64,000 bases of DNA from Streptomyces angustmyceticus. Lineage in GTDB: Bacteria; Actinomycetota; Actinomycetes; Streptomycetales; Streptomycetaceae. Location of the stretch: positions 7,973,501 to 8,037,500 of the forward strand of contig NZ_CP082945.1 of assembly GCF_019933235.1 (NCBI RefSeq), given 5' to 3'. The notes under the pieces were generated by a model, which made no database searches, had not been told where the DNA came from, and saw nothing but the letters and a program-made list of their open reading frames with translations. A program made the translations under genes and the position numbers. Shown piece by piece: positions 8,105 to 17,080 of the stretch. Within the stretch, counting starts at the first letter, position 1. Each line of letters starts with the position of its first letter.

Positions 8105-8716
8105 ATGCAGATCAAGGTTGCGGTGGCGTACCACAGTGGATACGGCCACACCGCAAAGCAGGCGGCGGCGGTCGCGGCCGGCGCGGAGAAGGTCCCCGAC
8201 ACTCAGGTGCGCCTGGTCTCCCTCGCCGAGCTGAACGACGAACTGTGGGAGGTGCTGCAGGAGTCGGACGCCCTGATCTTCGGCACGCCGACCTACATGG
8301 GCGGCAGCAGCGCCGTCTTCCGCGCCTTCGTCGAGGCCACCAGCCAGGTCTGGGGCGACAACATGCGCTGGAAGAACAAGATCGCGGGTGGGTTCACCAA
8401 CAGCGGCAACATGGCGGGCGACAAGCTCAACGCGCTGATCGACATCGCGCTGTTCGCCGCCCAGCACGGCATGATCTGGGTCGGTCTCGCCGAGTACGGA
8501 GGCTGGAACACCTCCGCCGGCAGCCCCGAGGACATCAACCGGCTCGGCAGCTGGCTGGGCGCCATGTCCCAGTCGAACAACGACGAGGGGCCCGACGTCA
8601 CCCCCTGTGCCAGCGACCTGCGGACCGCGGAGGCGCTCGGCCGCCGGATCGCCGAGACCGCCCATGTGCACCGGGCCGGCCGCGCGGCAGTCGGCTTCGA
8701 CGAGGTCTCCGCCTGA
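8105..8716 (+). CDS. WrbA-like flavodoxin-fold NAD(P)H oxidoreductase
   Basis: 203 aa, the normal length for the WrbA/flavodoxin-like group. The FMN-phosphate loop is AYHSGYGHTAKQA (residues about 8-20), and the second FMN-binding segment is FGTPTYMGGSSAVFRAF. Enzymes of this group reduce quinones or other electron acceptors using FMN and NAD(P)H. Start at ATG 8105 from the family start (MQIKVAVAYHS). The putative MarR operator lies just upstream. Quinone reductases are frequent targets of MarR regulators that sense quinone or phenolic compounds, so the gene may protect against, or take part in making, the product of the cluster that follows. Confidence 0.86.
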   Translation: MQIKVAVAYHSGYGHTAKQAAAVAAGAEKVPDTQVRLVSLAELNDELWEVLQESDALIFGTPTYMGGSSAVFRAFVEATSQVWGDNMRWKNKIAGGFTNSGNMAGDKLNALIDIALFAAQHGMIWVGLAEYGGWNTSAGSPEDINRLGSWLGAMSQSNNDEGPDVTPCASDLRTAEALGRRIAETAHVHRAGRAAVGFDEVSA

Positions 8717-9739
8717 CCTGCGACAGCCCGTACCGAGGCAGCTGCGACCGGGGAGGGGGACCCGATGCACAGCCGTCAGCGGCATCTGACGCCGGCCGTG
8801 GACGCGCCGTCCGAGGCGGCCCGCGGCGACCTGCTCAGCCGTCACGCCGGTAGCGGGGCGGCCGAGGCACCGGGCGTGGCCGCTCGCACCGCACCGGCGG
8901 GGGCGCCGCGTCCGGCCCCGCCGCCGTCCGTGTCGTCGGCGCGCGCAACTCCTTTCGAGGCAGCGCCTTCTGCCGCGGGGTCCTCGGGGTCGAGCCCCCC
9001 GGCCCCGCACCCGGCTCGTGCGCCGCGACGGAGACGGTCCGGCGACCCGTGCGACGTCCGATGGAGCGACCGACATCGACTATGGCGCCCGCCGCTCGAC
9101 TCCCGGTGGAGCGGCGGTCGTGGGTCACACGGGGGCTCCGGTCGCCGCCCAGGGGCATCCCCGGGCGCTCCCCGGGCCGGGGGCGACCGCGTCCGGCACC
9201 ATCCAGAAGGCCGGGAGGGTGCCACGGCACGGTTCTGTCCCCACGCCTGACCGCCGGCTCGCCACCGAGCCGCCGCCTCTCCACCGGACGCATCGCACGC
9301 ACCGCACCACGCGGCCGCGGACGCCGTCGTCCGCACCGCACCGGCCACGGACACGGAGCCGGCGGGGAGCGTCGGCCCGGCGCCCCGTGAACCGCGACGT
9401 CCGGACAAGCGAGCGGTCCCGCCCGTGTCGTGACGGACCGGGGCACGGTCACGGCGTCGCGGCCGGAACATCCAACCGCACACCACCCGAGGGGTCCGCC
9501 CCTCGGCATCGCGTACCACGGCCGACACGGCGTGGCGCACCTCCTTCGCTCTTGTGGCACGGCCGGAGCCGCATCGCCCCGACGCGTATCCGCTCCCCGG
9601 TCCCGGCCGGCTGAAGCTCGTCCCCGTTCGGCAGTCCCATCGCTCTTCACCGTGCCCGCGGGCCGCCGCGCGCACGGCAAGCCCTGGCCGCGTGCCGTCC
9701 GCGCGGCCGTTGTCACCTGCCTTCCCGAGGAGATCAGCC
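8717..9739. other. 1-kb stretch without a convincing gene
   Basis: Between the flavoprotein and the first methyltransferase lie 1023 bp in which every open frame has the composition of chance translation (Arg/Pro/Gly/His-rich, no steady third-position bias). An ATG at 8765 does have a good GGGGAGGGGG site before it, but its frame reads as low-complexity sequence. One hairpin is seen: CCGCCGCTC (9089-9097) with GAGCGGCGG (9109-9117). The region may hold the promoter of the 9740 gene, a structured leader or RNA, or the remains of a decayed gene. Confidence 0.5.
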
Positions 9740-10744
9740 ATGTTCAAGACCACCACCGACGCCGAGCTGGCGGGCAACCCGATCGACGAGGTGATCGGCT
9801 CGACCATCCGCTACGCGGCCCTCACCTCCGCCGCCAAGCTCGGCATCTTCCGCACCCTGGAGGAGAACGGCCCCCAGACCCTCGACGAACTGGCCACGGC
9901 GATCGGGGCAAGCACCGACGGCACCCGCGCGGTGGCCGACGTCGCCGCGGTGCTGGGCTGGCTCACCCTGGAGGACGGCCGCTACCGCAACGGCCCGCTC
10001 GCCGAACGCTGGCTGGGTAAGGACGCCGAGTACGACTTCACCCCCGCGCTGCTGTGGGCCTACGAACTCACCAACGTCATGTGGGAGCTGCCGCAGGCCG
10101 TACGGGACGGCAAGCCCACCCAGTCGCTGTGGGAGCGCTGGGCCGACAACCCCGAGGCCGGGCGGGACTTCTCCGCGTACATGCGGGTCAAGTCGCGCCT
10201 GACCGTGCAGGCCATCGTCGACGCCGTCCCGGTGCCCGAAGGGGCGCGGCGCCTCCTCGACCTGGGCGGTTCGCACGGACTGCACTCCATGGCCATGTGC
10301 CGGCGCCACCCCGAGCTGTCCGCGACCATCCTCGACCTGCCCGAGGCGCTCGCCGACACCGGCGCCTCGATCGCCGAGGCCGGGCTGGCCGACCGGATCA
10401 GCCTGCAGCGCGGCAGTTTCCTCAGTGGCGACCTCGGCACCGGATACGACGTGGTCTTCCTCTTCGAGATCGTGCACAACCACACCGACGAGGAGAACCA
10501 GGACCTGATCGCGCGGGCCGCCGAGGCGCTGCGGCCCGGCGGCAAGATCGTGGTGCTGGAGGACGTCCGGGGCGAGCAGCTCGACGAGCACAACGCGGCA
10601 TTCTCGCTCGCGATGTACGCCTGCTCCGGCGACCGCACCTACAGCCTGCCGGAGATCTCCGGATGGCTCACCGGGGCCGGCCTGAAGACCGTCGAGCGGA
10701 TCGCGCTGCCCTCATCCGTGTCCCTGGTCGTCGGCACCAAGTAA
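9740..10744 (+). CDS. SAM-dependent O-methyltransferase (COMT-like)
   Basis: 334 aa. It has the two-part layout of plant-type and polyketide O-methyltransferases: an N-terminal winged-helix dimerisation domain (about 15-95; PIDEVIGSTIRYAALTSAAKLGIF) and a Rossmann catalytic domain. LLDLGGSHGLHSM is SAM motif I, ILDLPEAL the acidic-loop strand, and FEIVHNHTDEENQDLI carries the region of the catalytic His (FLFEIVHN, where the family usually has L..VLHDW). It would methylate a hydroxyl of a small molecule. The ATG at 9740 follows GAGGAGATC. The hemolysin-like gene follows after 29 bp. A second, unrelated methyltransferase lies at 13914. Confidence 0.86.
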   Translation: MFKTTTDAELAGNPIDEVIGSTIRYAALTSAAKLGIFRTLEENGPQTLDELATAIGASTDGTRAVADVAAVLGWLTLEDGRYRNGPLAERWLGKDAEYDFTPALLWAYELTNVMWELPQAVRDGKPTQSLWERWADNPEAGRDFSAYMRVKSRLTVQAIVDAVPVPEGARRLLDLGGSHGLHSMAMCRRHPELSATILDLPEALADTGASIAEAGLADRISLQRGSFLSGDLGTGYDVVFLFEIVHNHTDEENQDLIARAAEALRPGGKIVVLEDVRGEQLDEHNAAFSLAMYACSGDRTYSLPEISGWLTGAGLKTVERIALPSSVSLVVGTK

Positions 10745-10773
10745 GGCCGGCAGCCGGGGAAGGGGGGAGCACC

Positions 10774-11424
10774 GTGCAGATCGATCTGGCACACCGGGCG
10801 TCCAGCGCATGGCTGGACGCCGCGGACCTCGCTAGCGAGGTGTACGCCCAGGCATACGGCGCCGATGTGGCGCCCCGGCCCGACTCGTTCATCGTCGCCC
10901 GGCCGGCCTGCGGCGGGGCGGCGGAGCCCTGCCCGCCACTGGCCTGTGCGGGGCTCACCTTCGGCAGGGACCAGGAGCTGTTCTCCGAGCGGTACCTCGA
11001 CACCGGGATCGAGGACGCCGCACTGGCCCACCTCGGGGTCACCGTGGACCGCAGGCGGGTGGTGGAGGTGGGGGCGCTGGCCACCCGCCGCGCCTCCGTC
11101 GGCCGCGAACTGATCAGAGCCACCCCGATCATCTCCTGGTGCCTGGGCATGGAGTACATCCTGTGCACCGTCACCCGGAGCCTGATCACGATGCTGGGCC
11201 GGACCGGCATCTGCTTCGTGCCGTTCGGGCCCGCCGACCCCGGCCGGCTGTCTCCCGACGAGGCGGCGCGCTGGGGCTCGTACTACGACCACGAACCACA
11301 GGTCGGCGTCATCGCGCTGAACGCCCTGGACCGGCTGTTCTCCGACGCCACGGGGCGCTACTCGGTCACCGACCTCCAACTGAGCATCAGCGCCATGGAG
11401 GTGGCCGGCCATGCGGGCCATTAG
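10774..11424 (+). CDS. Thermostable hemolysin family protein (GNAT-like fold)
   Basis: 216 aa, GTG start with GGGGGGAG just upstream. The segments GLTFGRDQELFSERYLD, IEDAALAHLG, RRRVVEVGALATRR and the late ADPGRLSPDEAARWGSYYD match what is remembered of the thermostable hemolysin family (named after Vibrio delta-VPH; a GNAT-like fold). The haemolysin name probably misleads: members are cytoplasmic, lack signal peptides, and many sit next to an AMP-binding ligase, as here, where the two genes overlap by 14 bp. A role as an acyl- or aminoacyl-transfer partner of that ligase is an inference. No transmembrane or secretion signal is visible, which argues against a secreted toxin. Confidence 0.8.
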   Translation: MQIDLAHRASSAWLDAADLASEVYAQAYGADVAPRPDSFIVARPACGGAAEPCPPLACAGLTFGRDQELFSERYLDTGIEDAALAHLGVTVDRRRVVEVGALATRRASVGRELIRATPIISWCLGMEYILCTVTRSLITMLGRTGICFVPFGPADPGRLSPDEAARWGSYYDHEPQVGVIALNALDRLFSDATGRYSVTDLQLSISAMEVAGHAGH

Positions 11425-12979
11425 GGAGAGCCTGGTCCGGTTCGGCGAGTCCGCGCACCCGATGATCGAGGTGCTGGGGGAGGACGGCGTCCCGGCACGG
11501 ACCCTCAGCTACCAGGAGGTCACCCGCCGGGCCGCGGAACTCGCCGACCGGATAGGACAGGGGGACGGCCGGCCGCCGCGCGTCGGCGTGGTCTGCGGCA
11601 ACACCCCCGAATTCGTGGTCGCCGACCTGGCGCTGATCGCCGCACACGCCATCGAGGTGCCGGTCCCGCTGGCCTTCTCCGCCGAACAGGCCGCCGGCCT
11701 GCTGGAGGAGACCGACCTGTGCCTGGCGGACGCGGCCGGGCAGGAACGCCTGGAGCAGTGGGGGAGGGACCGGGTCCTGGGCCCGCACTGCCGGGTGCTG
11801 CCGCTGTCCGTGGACGAACCGGCGCCGGCCGCGCCGCTGGTGCTGCGGCCGGCCGACGCCGGGGCGGACTGGGAGTGCAAGGTCATCCACACCTCCGGCA
11901 CGACCTCGCGCCCCAAGGGCGTGCGGATCAGGGCGGCGGCGCTGAACGAACTGCTGGGCTCGCTGCGGTCGGTGATGCCCCGCGGGGCCTTCGCCCGCTA
12001 CCTCTCCCTCGTCCCGTTCAGCCTGCTCATCGAGCAGGTCACCGGCCTCTACCTGGTCCTGCTCGACGGCGGCACGCTGGTCCTGATGCCGCCGGGCAAG
12101 GCACTGGTCGGCACCGCCGCGGCGGCCGCCGCCGACGCCCTGCCGTATGTGACGGCGTCCCGCCCGACCGCGATGGTCGCCACCCCCGCACTCGTCGACG
12201 CCTTCGCCACCGCCGCCGACGAGGCCGCCGAGCGCGGACGGCCCGCGGCCGAAGCCCTGTTCGGGACGCCCGGCGCACCGCTCATCTGCTGCGGCGGCGC
12301 GCCCGTGCACCCCGAGCTGCTGCACCGCCTGGAGGAGCACGGCCTGCCCGTCCACGAGGGGTACGGGCTGTCCGAGAACAGTTCCGTGGTCAGCTGGAAC
12401 ACCCCGTCCGCCCGGCGTCCCGGCACCGTGGGCCGCCCGCTGCCGCACGTCCGCGTCAAGATCGCCGACGACGGCGAACTCCTCGTCAAGAGCACCTCGC
12501 TGTTCGCCGGCTACACCCGCGACGACCCCTCCAGCCTCGTCCTCACCGACGACGGCTGGCTGCGCACCGGCGACCTGGCCCGGGTCGACGAGGAGGGCTT
12601 CCTCAGCATCACCGGACGCAAGAAGAACGTCATCATCACCGCCGCCGGCCGCAACGTGGCCCCCGAATGGGTCGAGGCGCAGTACGCCCGGCTTCCGTTC
12701 GTCCGCGCCGTCGCGGTGGTCGGCGACGGACTCACCGTCCTCCACGGGCTCTTCCTCGTCGACGGCTCCACCGATCTCGCGGCGGCCGGGGCGGCCGTGC
12801 GGGAGTTCGGCGAGGCACACCTCTCGGAGGTGGAACGGGTCGCCGTACCGCACCTCGCCGTGGCCGACGAACGCCTCTACCGCAGGTTCTTCACCGTCAC
12901 CGGCAGGCCCATGCGGGCGGCGGTCCGCGCCGCGCTGTCCAACGGAACGCTGTACGACCACCAAGGAGCTGACGCATGA
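11411..12979 (+). CDS. AMP-dependent acyl ligase (ANL superfamily)
   Basis: 522 aa, a full-length adenylating enzyme. Core motifs are in order: P-loop HTSGTTSRPKG (160-170), A5-like HEGYGLSENSSVV, A7 DGWLRTGDLA and hinge A8 ITGRKKNVIITAAGRNVAPEW. The usual C-terminal catalytic lysine (A10) is not seen: the last 100 residues contain no lysine, and the corresponding stretch reads FFTVTGRPMRAAVRAAL, with Arg/Pro there. That may mean an altered thioester or adenylation half-reaction, or simply a subfamily trait. It would activate a carboxylic acid for its neighbours. It overlaps both flanking genes (14 bp and 4 bp). The substrate is unknown. Confidence 0.86.
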   Translation: MRAIRESLVRFGESAHPMIEVLGEDGVPARTLSYQEVTRRAAELADRIGQGDGRPPRVGVVCGNTPEFVVADLALIAAHAIEVPVPLAFSAEQAAGLLEETDLCLADAAGQERLEQWGRDRVLGPHCRVLPLSVDEPAPAAPLVLRPADAGADWECKVIHTSGTTSRPKGVRIRAAALNELLGSLRSVMPRGAFARYLSLVPFSLLIEQVTGLYLVLLDGGTLVLMPPGKALVGTAAAAAADALPYVTASRPTAMVATPALVDAFATAADEAAERGRPAAEALFGTPGAPLICCGGAPVHPELLHRLEEHGLPVHEGYGLSENSSVVSWNTPSARRPGTVGRPLPHVRVKIADDGELLVKSTSLFAGYTRDDPSSLVLTDDGWLRTGDLARVDEEGFLSITGRKKNVIITAAGRNVAPEWVEAQYARLPFVRAVAVVGDGLTVLHGLFLVDGSTDLAAAGAAVREFGEAHLSEVERVAVPHLAVADERLYRRFFTVTGRPMRAAVRAALSNGTLYDHQGADA

Positions 12980-13917
12980 CCACGACCGCTGACGTCCGGC
13001 CCTACGGCACCGCCACCGGCCGGCTCGTGCAACCCGCCGGGGACAGCTCGCTGGGTGCCCTGGACCCCGCGTGGGTCACCGGCCTGCTCGCCGACGCCGG
13101 CTTCCTGCTCTTCCGCGGCTTCCGCACCGACCTGGAGGAGTTCACCTCGTTCGTGAAGGCGCACTCCAGCCGGATCACCCTCGACCCGGCCCGCTCCTTC
13201 CACGGCGGCGAGGTCGCCCAGAAGGTGGACGCGGGCACCGGCGCCGTCGGCCTCCACCTGGAGAACGGCAACAGCCCCTTCGGCCCCGACCTGACCTGGT
13301 TCCTGTGCGAGAAGGCCGCCGCCAGCGGCTCGCAGACCACGGTCTGCGACGGCTACCGGGTCTGGGACGCGGCCGGCGACACCGCCCGCGCGGTCTTCGG
13401 CATCAAGGACATCATGTACAGCCGCCGGGTCGAGGAGCCCAAGTGGAAGGCGTTCGTCTGCCACCAGACCGAAGGCCGCAAGAAGCTCGACGACATCACC
13501 TTCGCCGATATGAAGGAGCTGGTGGGCGGCAGCGTGTCGACCACCCTCCAGCTCAACGACGACGGCTCCGTGCACTACGCGTTCCGCACCGGCGCCGCCC
13601 ACGCCACGCTCTTCGGCAGCCGCCTCGCCTGGGCCAACAGCATCTTCGGGCCCTCGTACAACTACGAGGCCCCGCGTATCACCTTCTCCGACGGCACCGA
13701 GATACCCGACGATCTCCTCGCCGAATTCCGCCGCCTCACCACCGAGATCACCGAGGAGCTCGACTGGCGGGACGGCGACGTGGCGCTGATCGACAACACC
13801 CGGGTGATGCACGGCCGGCGCGAGATCCTCGACACCGACCGGACCGTCTACAACGCACAGAGCTACCTCGACCCCGCGCTGCTGGCCGCCGTGCGGGACG
13901 GGAGGTCCGAGCGATGA
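12976..13917 (+). CDS. TauD/clavaminate-synthase-like Fe(II)/2-oxoglutarate oxygenase
   Basis: 313 aa. The facial triad is visible as H94 and E96 (HLENGNSPFGPD, an HxE rather than HxD motif, as in clavaminate synthase and AsnO relatives) and distal H279 (TRVMHGRREI), followed by the 2-oxoglutarate arginine near R289 (TDRTVYNAQ). GFLLFRGF near residue 42 is the typical early strand. HxE members mostly hydroxylate amino acids or amino-acid-derived metabolites, so the cluster product may contain an amino-acid unit. It overlaps both neighbours by 4 bp, with GGAGCTGACGC before the start. Confidence 0.87.
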   Translation: MTTTADVRPYGTATGRLVQPAGDSSLGALDPAWVTGLLADAGFLLFRGFRTDLEEFTSFVKAHSSRITLDPARSFHGGEVAQKVDAGTGAVGLHLENGNSPFGPDLTWFLCEKAAASGSQTTVCDGYRVWDAAGDTARAVFGIKDIMYSRRVEEPKWKAFVCHQTEGRKKLDDITFADMKELVGGSVSTTLQLNDDGSVHYAFRTGAAHATLFGSRLAWANSIFGPSYNYEAPRITFSDGTEIPDDLLAEFRRLTTEITEELDWRDGDVALIDNTRVMHGRREILDTDRTVYNAQSYLDPALLAAVRDGRSER

Positions 13918-14591
13918 CCACCGCACCCTCCGGCCTCGACGACGCGCGGGTGAGCGCCGTCCTGGACGAGATCGCCCGGACCGCCGAGCACACCGACCCG
14001 GAGGTGATGAAGCGCGCCTACGCCACCGCGGCGGACTGGCCGCAGCCGCCCACCGCCCAGGAGGCCGCCGACCTCTGCGCCCAGGCCGCGCTGCCCGTCC
14101 ACCCCCATGTCGGCACCTTCCTGTACCAGCTCGTACGGAGCCTGCGGCCGGCCCTCGTCGTGGAATTCGGCACCTCCTTCGGCGCTTCGACGCTCTATGC
14201 GGCGGCCGCGCTGCGCGACAATGGCGGCGGCCGCATCATCGGCTCGGAGCTGCACCCCGGCAAGGCCGACCGTGCGCGCGGCCACCTGGAGCGCGCCGGG
14301 CTCGGCGGCTACGCCGAGATCCGGACCGGCGAGGCCCGCGAACAGCTCGCCACGCTCCCCGGCCCGGTCGACCTGGTGCTGCTGGACGGATGGAAGGAGC
14401 TCTACCTGCCGGTCCTCGAGGTGCTCGAACCCGCGCTGCGGGCCGGCTCCCTGGTCGTCTCCGACAACCTGCCGATGCTGCCGCCCGAGTTCACCGACCA
14501 CGTCCGGACCGCCGGCAACGGCTACCTCTCCCAGCAGCTTCCGCTGGGTGACGGCATCGAGTTCTCGCTCCGCCTGCAGAACCCGGCATGA
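13914..14591 (+). CDS. Class I SAM-dependent O-methyltransferase
   Basis: 225 aa, short single-domain methyltransferase of the catechol-O-methyltransferase/CmcI-like type. Motif I is VVEFGTSFGASTLYAAAAL, followed by IIGSELHPGKADRARGHLERAG and DLVLLDGWKELYLPVLEVL, in which LLDGWKE is the metal/substrate-side segment seen in this family. Members methylate catechols or other small hydroxylated compounds. It starts at ATG 13914 with GGAGGT 6 bp upstream and a 4-bp overlap with the oxygenase. It may methylate the hydroxyl group that the oxygenase installs; this is an inference from order only. Confidence 0.85.
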   Translation: MTTAPSGLDDARVSAVLDEIARTAEHTDPEVMKRAYATAADWPQPPTAQEAADLCAQAALPVHPHVGTFLYQLVRSLRPALVVEFGTSFGASTLYAAAALRDNGGGRIIGSELHPGKADRARGHLERAGLGGYAEIRTGEAREQLATLPGPVDLVLLDGWKELYLPVLEVLEPALRAGSLVVSDNLPMLPPEFTDHVRTAGNGYLSQQLPLGDGIEFSLRLQNPA

Positions 14592-14668
14592 CGCCGCCGC
14601 CGGCCCGGTCTCGCGCCCGGGCCGGGCGGCGCACCACCCCCTGCGCACCGAAAGGGAACTGAAGAACC

Positions 14669-15196
14669 GTGAACCCCCGCACCCCGCGCCGCACCCTGCT
14701 CCGGGCCGGCCTCGCCACGCTGCCCCTGGCGGCCGTCGCACCGGCCGCCCACGCCGCCGAGCAGACCGGCCGGCTCACCGTCGCCGACGTCTCCCGCTGG
14801 ACCGACGCCTACCTGGAGGCCTGGCGGACCAAGAACGACACCGCCGCGGTCCGGCTGTTCACCCCCGACGCCGTGTACGAGGCGGTGCCCGGCGTCCCCG
14901 CGCAGACCTTCCGCGGCCGCGACGCCATCGGCCGCTACTGGCGCGACATCACCGCCGGCCAGAGCGAGATGACCGGCCGTCACGGCACCCCCGTCGTCAC
15001 CGGGAACCGGGCGGCCGTCGAACTCTGGGTCACCCTGAAGGCCCCCGCCATCAACCCCGACGGCGACCACTGGGTCACCTTCCTGGAGAGCAACATCCTG
15101 CTCTTCGCCCCCGACGGCCGCTGCCGGCGCAACACCGAGTACTGGAACCTCCAGATGGGCCGCCTGGAACCGCCCCAGGGGTGGGGCACTGCATGA
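14669..15196 (+). CDS. Secreted SnoaL/NTF2-like protein
   Basis: 175 aa, GTG start after AAAGGGAAC. The N-terminus RTPRRTLLRAGLATLPLAAVAPAAHA is a signal peptide; the two arginines before the hydrophobic run allow Tat export but are not a perfect Tat box. The mature part has the SnoaL-like cone fold pattern (DAYLEAWRTKNDTAAVRLFTPDAVYEAV, FRGRDAIGRYWRDI, then alternating strands). Such proteins act as cyclases, isomerases or ligand-binding proteins. Its export is unusual beside cytoplasmic biosynthetic enzymes. The stop overlaps the amidohydrolase start (ATGA), so the two are co-translated. Confidence 0.78.
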   Translation: MNPRTPRRTLLRAGLATLPLAAVAPAAHAAEQTGRLTVADVSRWTDAYLEAWRTKNDTAAVRLFTPDAVYEAVPGVPAQTFRGRDAIGRYWRDITAGQSEMTGRHGTPVVTGNRAAVELWVTLKAPAINPDGDHWVTFLESNILLFAPDGRCRRNTEYWNLQMGRLEPPQGWGTA

Positions 15197-16452
15197 CCGT
15201 CGTCCGTTCGCTCGTCACCGGGGGCCGCGTCCTGACCATGGACCCGGCCCTCGGCGAACTGCCGTCCGCCGACATCCTGGTGGAGGACGGCCGGATCACC
15301 GCCGTCCGCCCCGGCATCGACGTGCCGGAGGTGGACGAGCGCATCGACGCCCGCGGGTGCCTGGTGCTCCCCGGTTTCGTCGACACCCACCGGCACATGT
15401 GGCAGGCGGCGCTGCGCGGCAGCGGCGCCGACCAGACCCTCGACCAGTACTTCGCGACCGTGCTGCACACCCAGGCGCCCCGGCTCACCGCCGACGACCT
15501 CCACCTGGGCAACCTGCTGAGCGCGCTGGGCGCCCTGGACGCGGGGGTGACCACCGTCCAGGACATCTCCAACGTCCCCAAGCCGGCCGAGGAGCACACC
15601 GACGCCCTGCTCGACGCCCTCACCGGCTCCGGGCTGCGCAGCGTCTTCGCGTACGGACACGGCACGGCCCAGGACGCCCGCCGGGTCCGCACGGGCCGCC
15701 TGCACGCCGGCGACGGCCTGGTGACCATGGCGCTCAACGCCGAGGCCGGCAGCGACGAGACCATCCGCCGCGGCTGGGCCCTGGCCCGTGAACTGGACCT
15801 GCCGACCGCCCTGCACGTCCGGGGCGGCAGTCCGGTCTCCCGGCTGCGCCGCCTGGGAGTCCTGCGGCCCGGGACGGTGTTCATCCACGGCACCGGCATG
15901 GACGCCGGTGAGCTGGAGCTGATCCACGACAGCGGTGGGGCCCTGTCGGTCGCGCCCGCCATCGAGATGACCATGGGCCACGGGCTGCCGCCGTTCGCCG
16001 CGGCGCGGGCCGCCGGACTGCGGCCCAGCCTCAGCGCGGACGTCGAAGTCGCCGCGGCCGGCGACATGTTCACGCAGTTGCGGGCCGCCTTCCAGATCGG
16101 CCGGTTCGCCGCGCTGCAGGGCCATGCGGGCCCGGACGCCCCGTTGCTCACGGTGCGGGAGGTCCTGGAGTTCGCCACGCTCGGCGGCGCCGAGGCGCTC
16201 GGGATGGCGGACCGCATCGGATCGCTGACCCCGGGCAAGCAGGCGGATCTGATCGTGCTGCGGACCGACCGGCCCGGTGTGGCACCGGTCTACGACGCCG
16301 CCGCGGCCGTCGTGACGTCGATGGACCGCGGCGACGTGGACACCGTGATGGTCGCCGGGCGGATCGCCAAGCGGCAGGGAAGGCTGGCGTACGCCGGGCT
16401 GCCGGGGCTGCTGACCCGGGCCCAGGAGATGCGCGACCGGCTGGCCCGCTGA
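15193..16452 (+). CDS. Metal-dependent amidohydrolase (AtzB/TrzN-like group)
   Basis: 419 aa, full length. Metal ligands of the amidohydrolase superfamily can be traced: H66-x-H68 in FVDTHRHMWQ, then His in TALHVRGG, His in FIHGTGM, and the final Asp in SLSADVEVAAAGDMF. The N- and C-terminal beta domain is present (LVTGGRVLTMD and LGMADRIGSLTPGKQADLIVL). Relatives deaminate or dechlorinate heterocycles such as triazines, or hydrolyse cyclic amides. Here it may trim or mature the cluster product. It lacks an export signal although it is translationally coupled to a secreted SnoaL-like protein. Its stop lies 9 bp from the stop of the MarR gene. Confidence 0.86.
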   Translation: MTVVRSLVTGGRVLTMDPALGELPSADILVEDGRITAVRPGIDVPEVDERIDARGCLVLPGFVDTHRHMWQAALRGSGADQTLDQYFATVLHTQAPRLTADDLHLGNLLSALGALDAGVTTVQDISNVPKPAEEHTDALLDALTGSGLRSVFAYGHGTAQDARRVRTGRLHAGDGLVTMALNAEAGSDETIRRGWALARELDLPTALHVRGGSPVSRLRRLGVLRPGTVFIHGTGMDAGELELIHDSGGALSVAPAIEMTMGHGLPPFAAARAAGLRPSLSADVEVAAAGDMFTQLRAAFQIGRFAALQGHAGPDAPLLTVREVLEFATLGGAEALGMADRIGSLTPGKQADLIVLRTDRPGVAPVYDAAAAVVTSMDRGDVDTVMVAGRIAKRQGRLAYAGLPGLLTRAQEMRDRLAR

Positions 16453-16461
16453 CCCGCTGTG

Positions 16462-16971
16462 TCAGCGGCGGATCAGCACGCCCTCCTCGATGGCGGCCAG
16501 CGCGATCCGCAGCTGCTCGCTGAGCGCCTTCGCGGTGCGCTCCGGGATGCGGTCGACGAGGCGGGCGTGTACGGCGGTGGTGGCGCGCACCGCCGCCTCG
16601 GCGGTCTCCACCCCGCTCGGCGTGAGCTGCACCCAGCTGCTGCGGGCGTCGTCCTCGGCCGCGGCGCGGGTGACGTGGCCGGCGGCCACCAGGCGCTTGA
16701 CGACATTGCTGGTGCCGCCGGAGGACAGCAGCAGGGCGTGCGTGAGGTCGGTCGGCTTGAGGCGGTAGGGGGCGCCGATCCGCCGCAGGGTGGCGAGCAC
16801 GCCGTACTCGGCCTGGGTGAGCCCCAGCTTCTCCAGTTCGGCGCCGGCGGCGACATCGAAGGCCGAAACGAGCAGGGCGCTCCTTTTGGCCAATTCCAGG
16901 GGGAGACCGGCGATTTCGGGCAGCTCGTGTCCCCATGCCGAGATGATCTCGTCTACGTGGTCAGGCTCCAC
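16462..16971 (-). CDS. MarR family transcriptional regulator
   Basis: 169 aa, GTG start. A winged helix-turn-helix lies at about residues 45-115: GLTQAEYGVLATLRRIG, then LLLSSGGTSNVVKRLVAAGHVTR as the recognition region, and the wing AAAEDDARSSWVQLTPSG. The dimerisation helices flank it. MarR proteins usually repress their own and neighbouring genes and release DNA when a phenolic or other small ligand binds. It ends against the biosynthetic genes and diverges from the lipoprotein hydrolase. The inverted repeats at 17081-17116 lie in its promoter region, and the same core recurs at 8042-8071, so it probably controls the whole 8.1-18 kb group. Confidence 0.87.
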   Translation of the reverse strand: MEPDHVDEIISAWGHELPEIAGLPLELAKRSALLVSAFDVAAGAELEKLGLTQAEYGVLATLRRIGAPYRLKPTDLTHALLLSSGGTSNVVKRLVAAGHVTRAAAEDDARSSWVQLTPSGVETAEAAVRATTAVHARLVDRIPERTAKALSEQLRIALAAIEEGVLIRR

Positions 16972-17080
16972 CGAGAACCGCCTTCCCTCTACCGAATAGC
17001 TCAGTCCAAAGATATCTCACCGTCCGGACAGGTGCGTTCTGACCTGGGGAGACTGTGTGGCTGCCAGATGCAGACACCGT

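Noticed and set aside
8765..9250. 161-codon frame with a good ribosome site in the gap before the methyltransferase
   Set aside because: Composition is Ala/Pro/Arg/Ser-rich with no fold pattern, third-position bias is weak, and overlapping frames on both strands are equally open.
9018..9614. 198-codon frame, and long minus-strand frames at 8842-9807
   Set aside because: Mutually overlapping, low complexity and without recognisable domains; they run into the true methyltransferase start.
10774..11424. Secreted haemolysin or toxin
   Set aside because: No signal peptide, GNAT-like pattern and translational coupling to an AMP ligase point to an intracellular enzyme role despite the family name.
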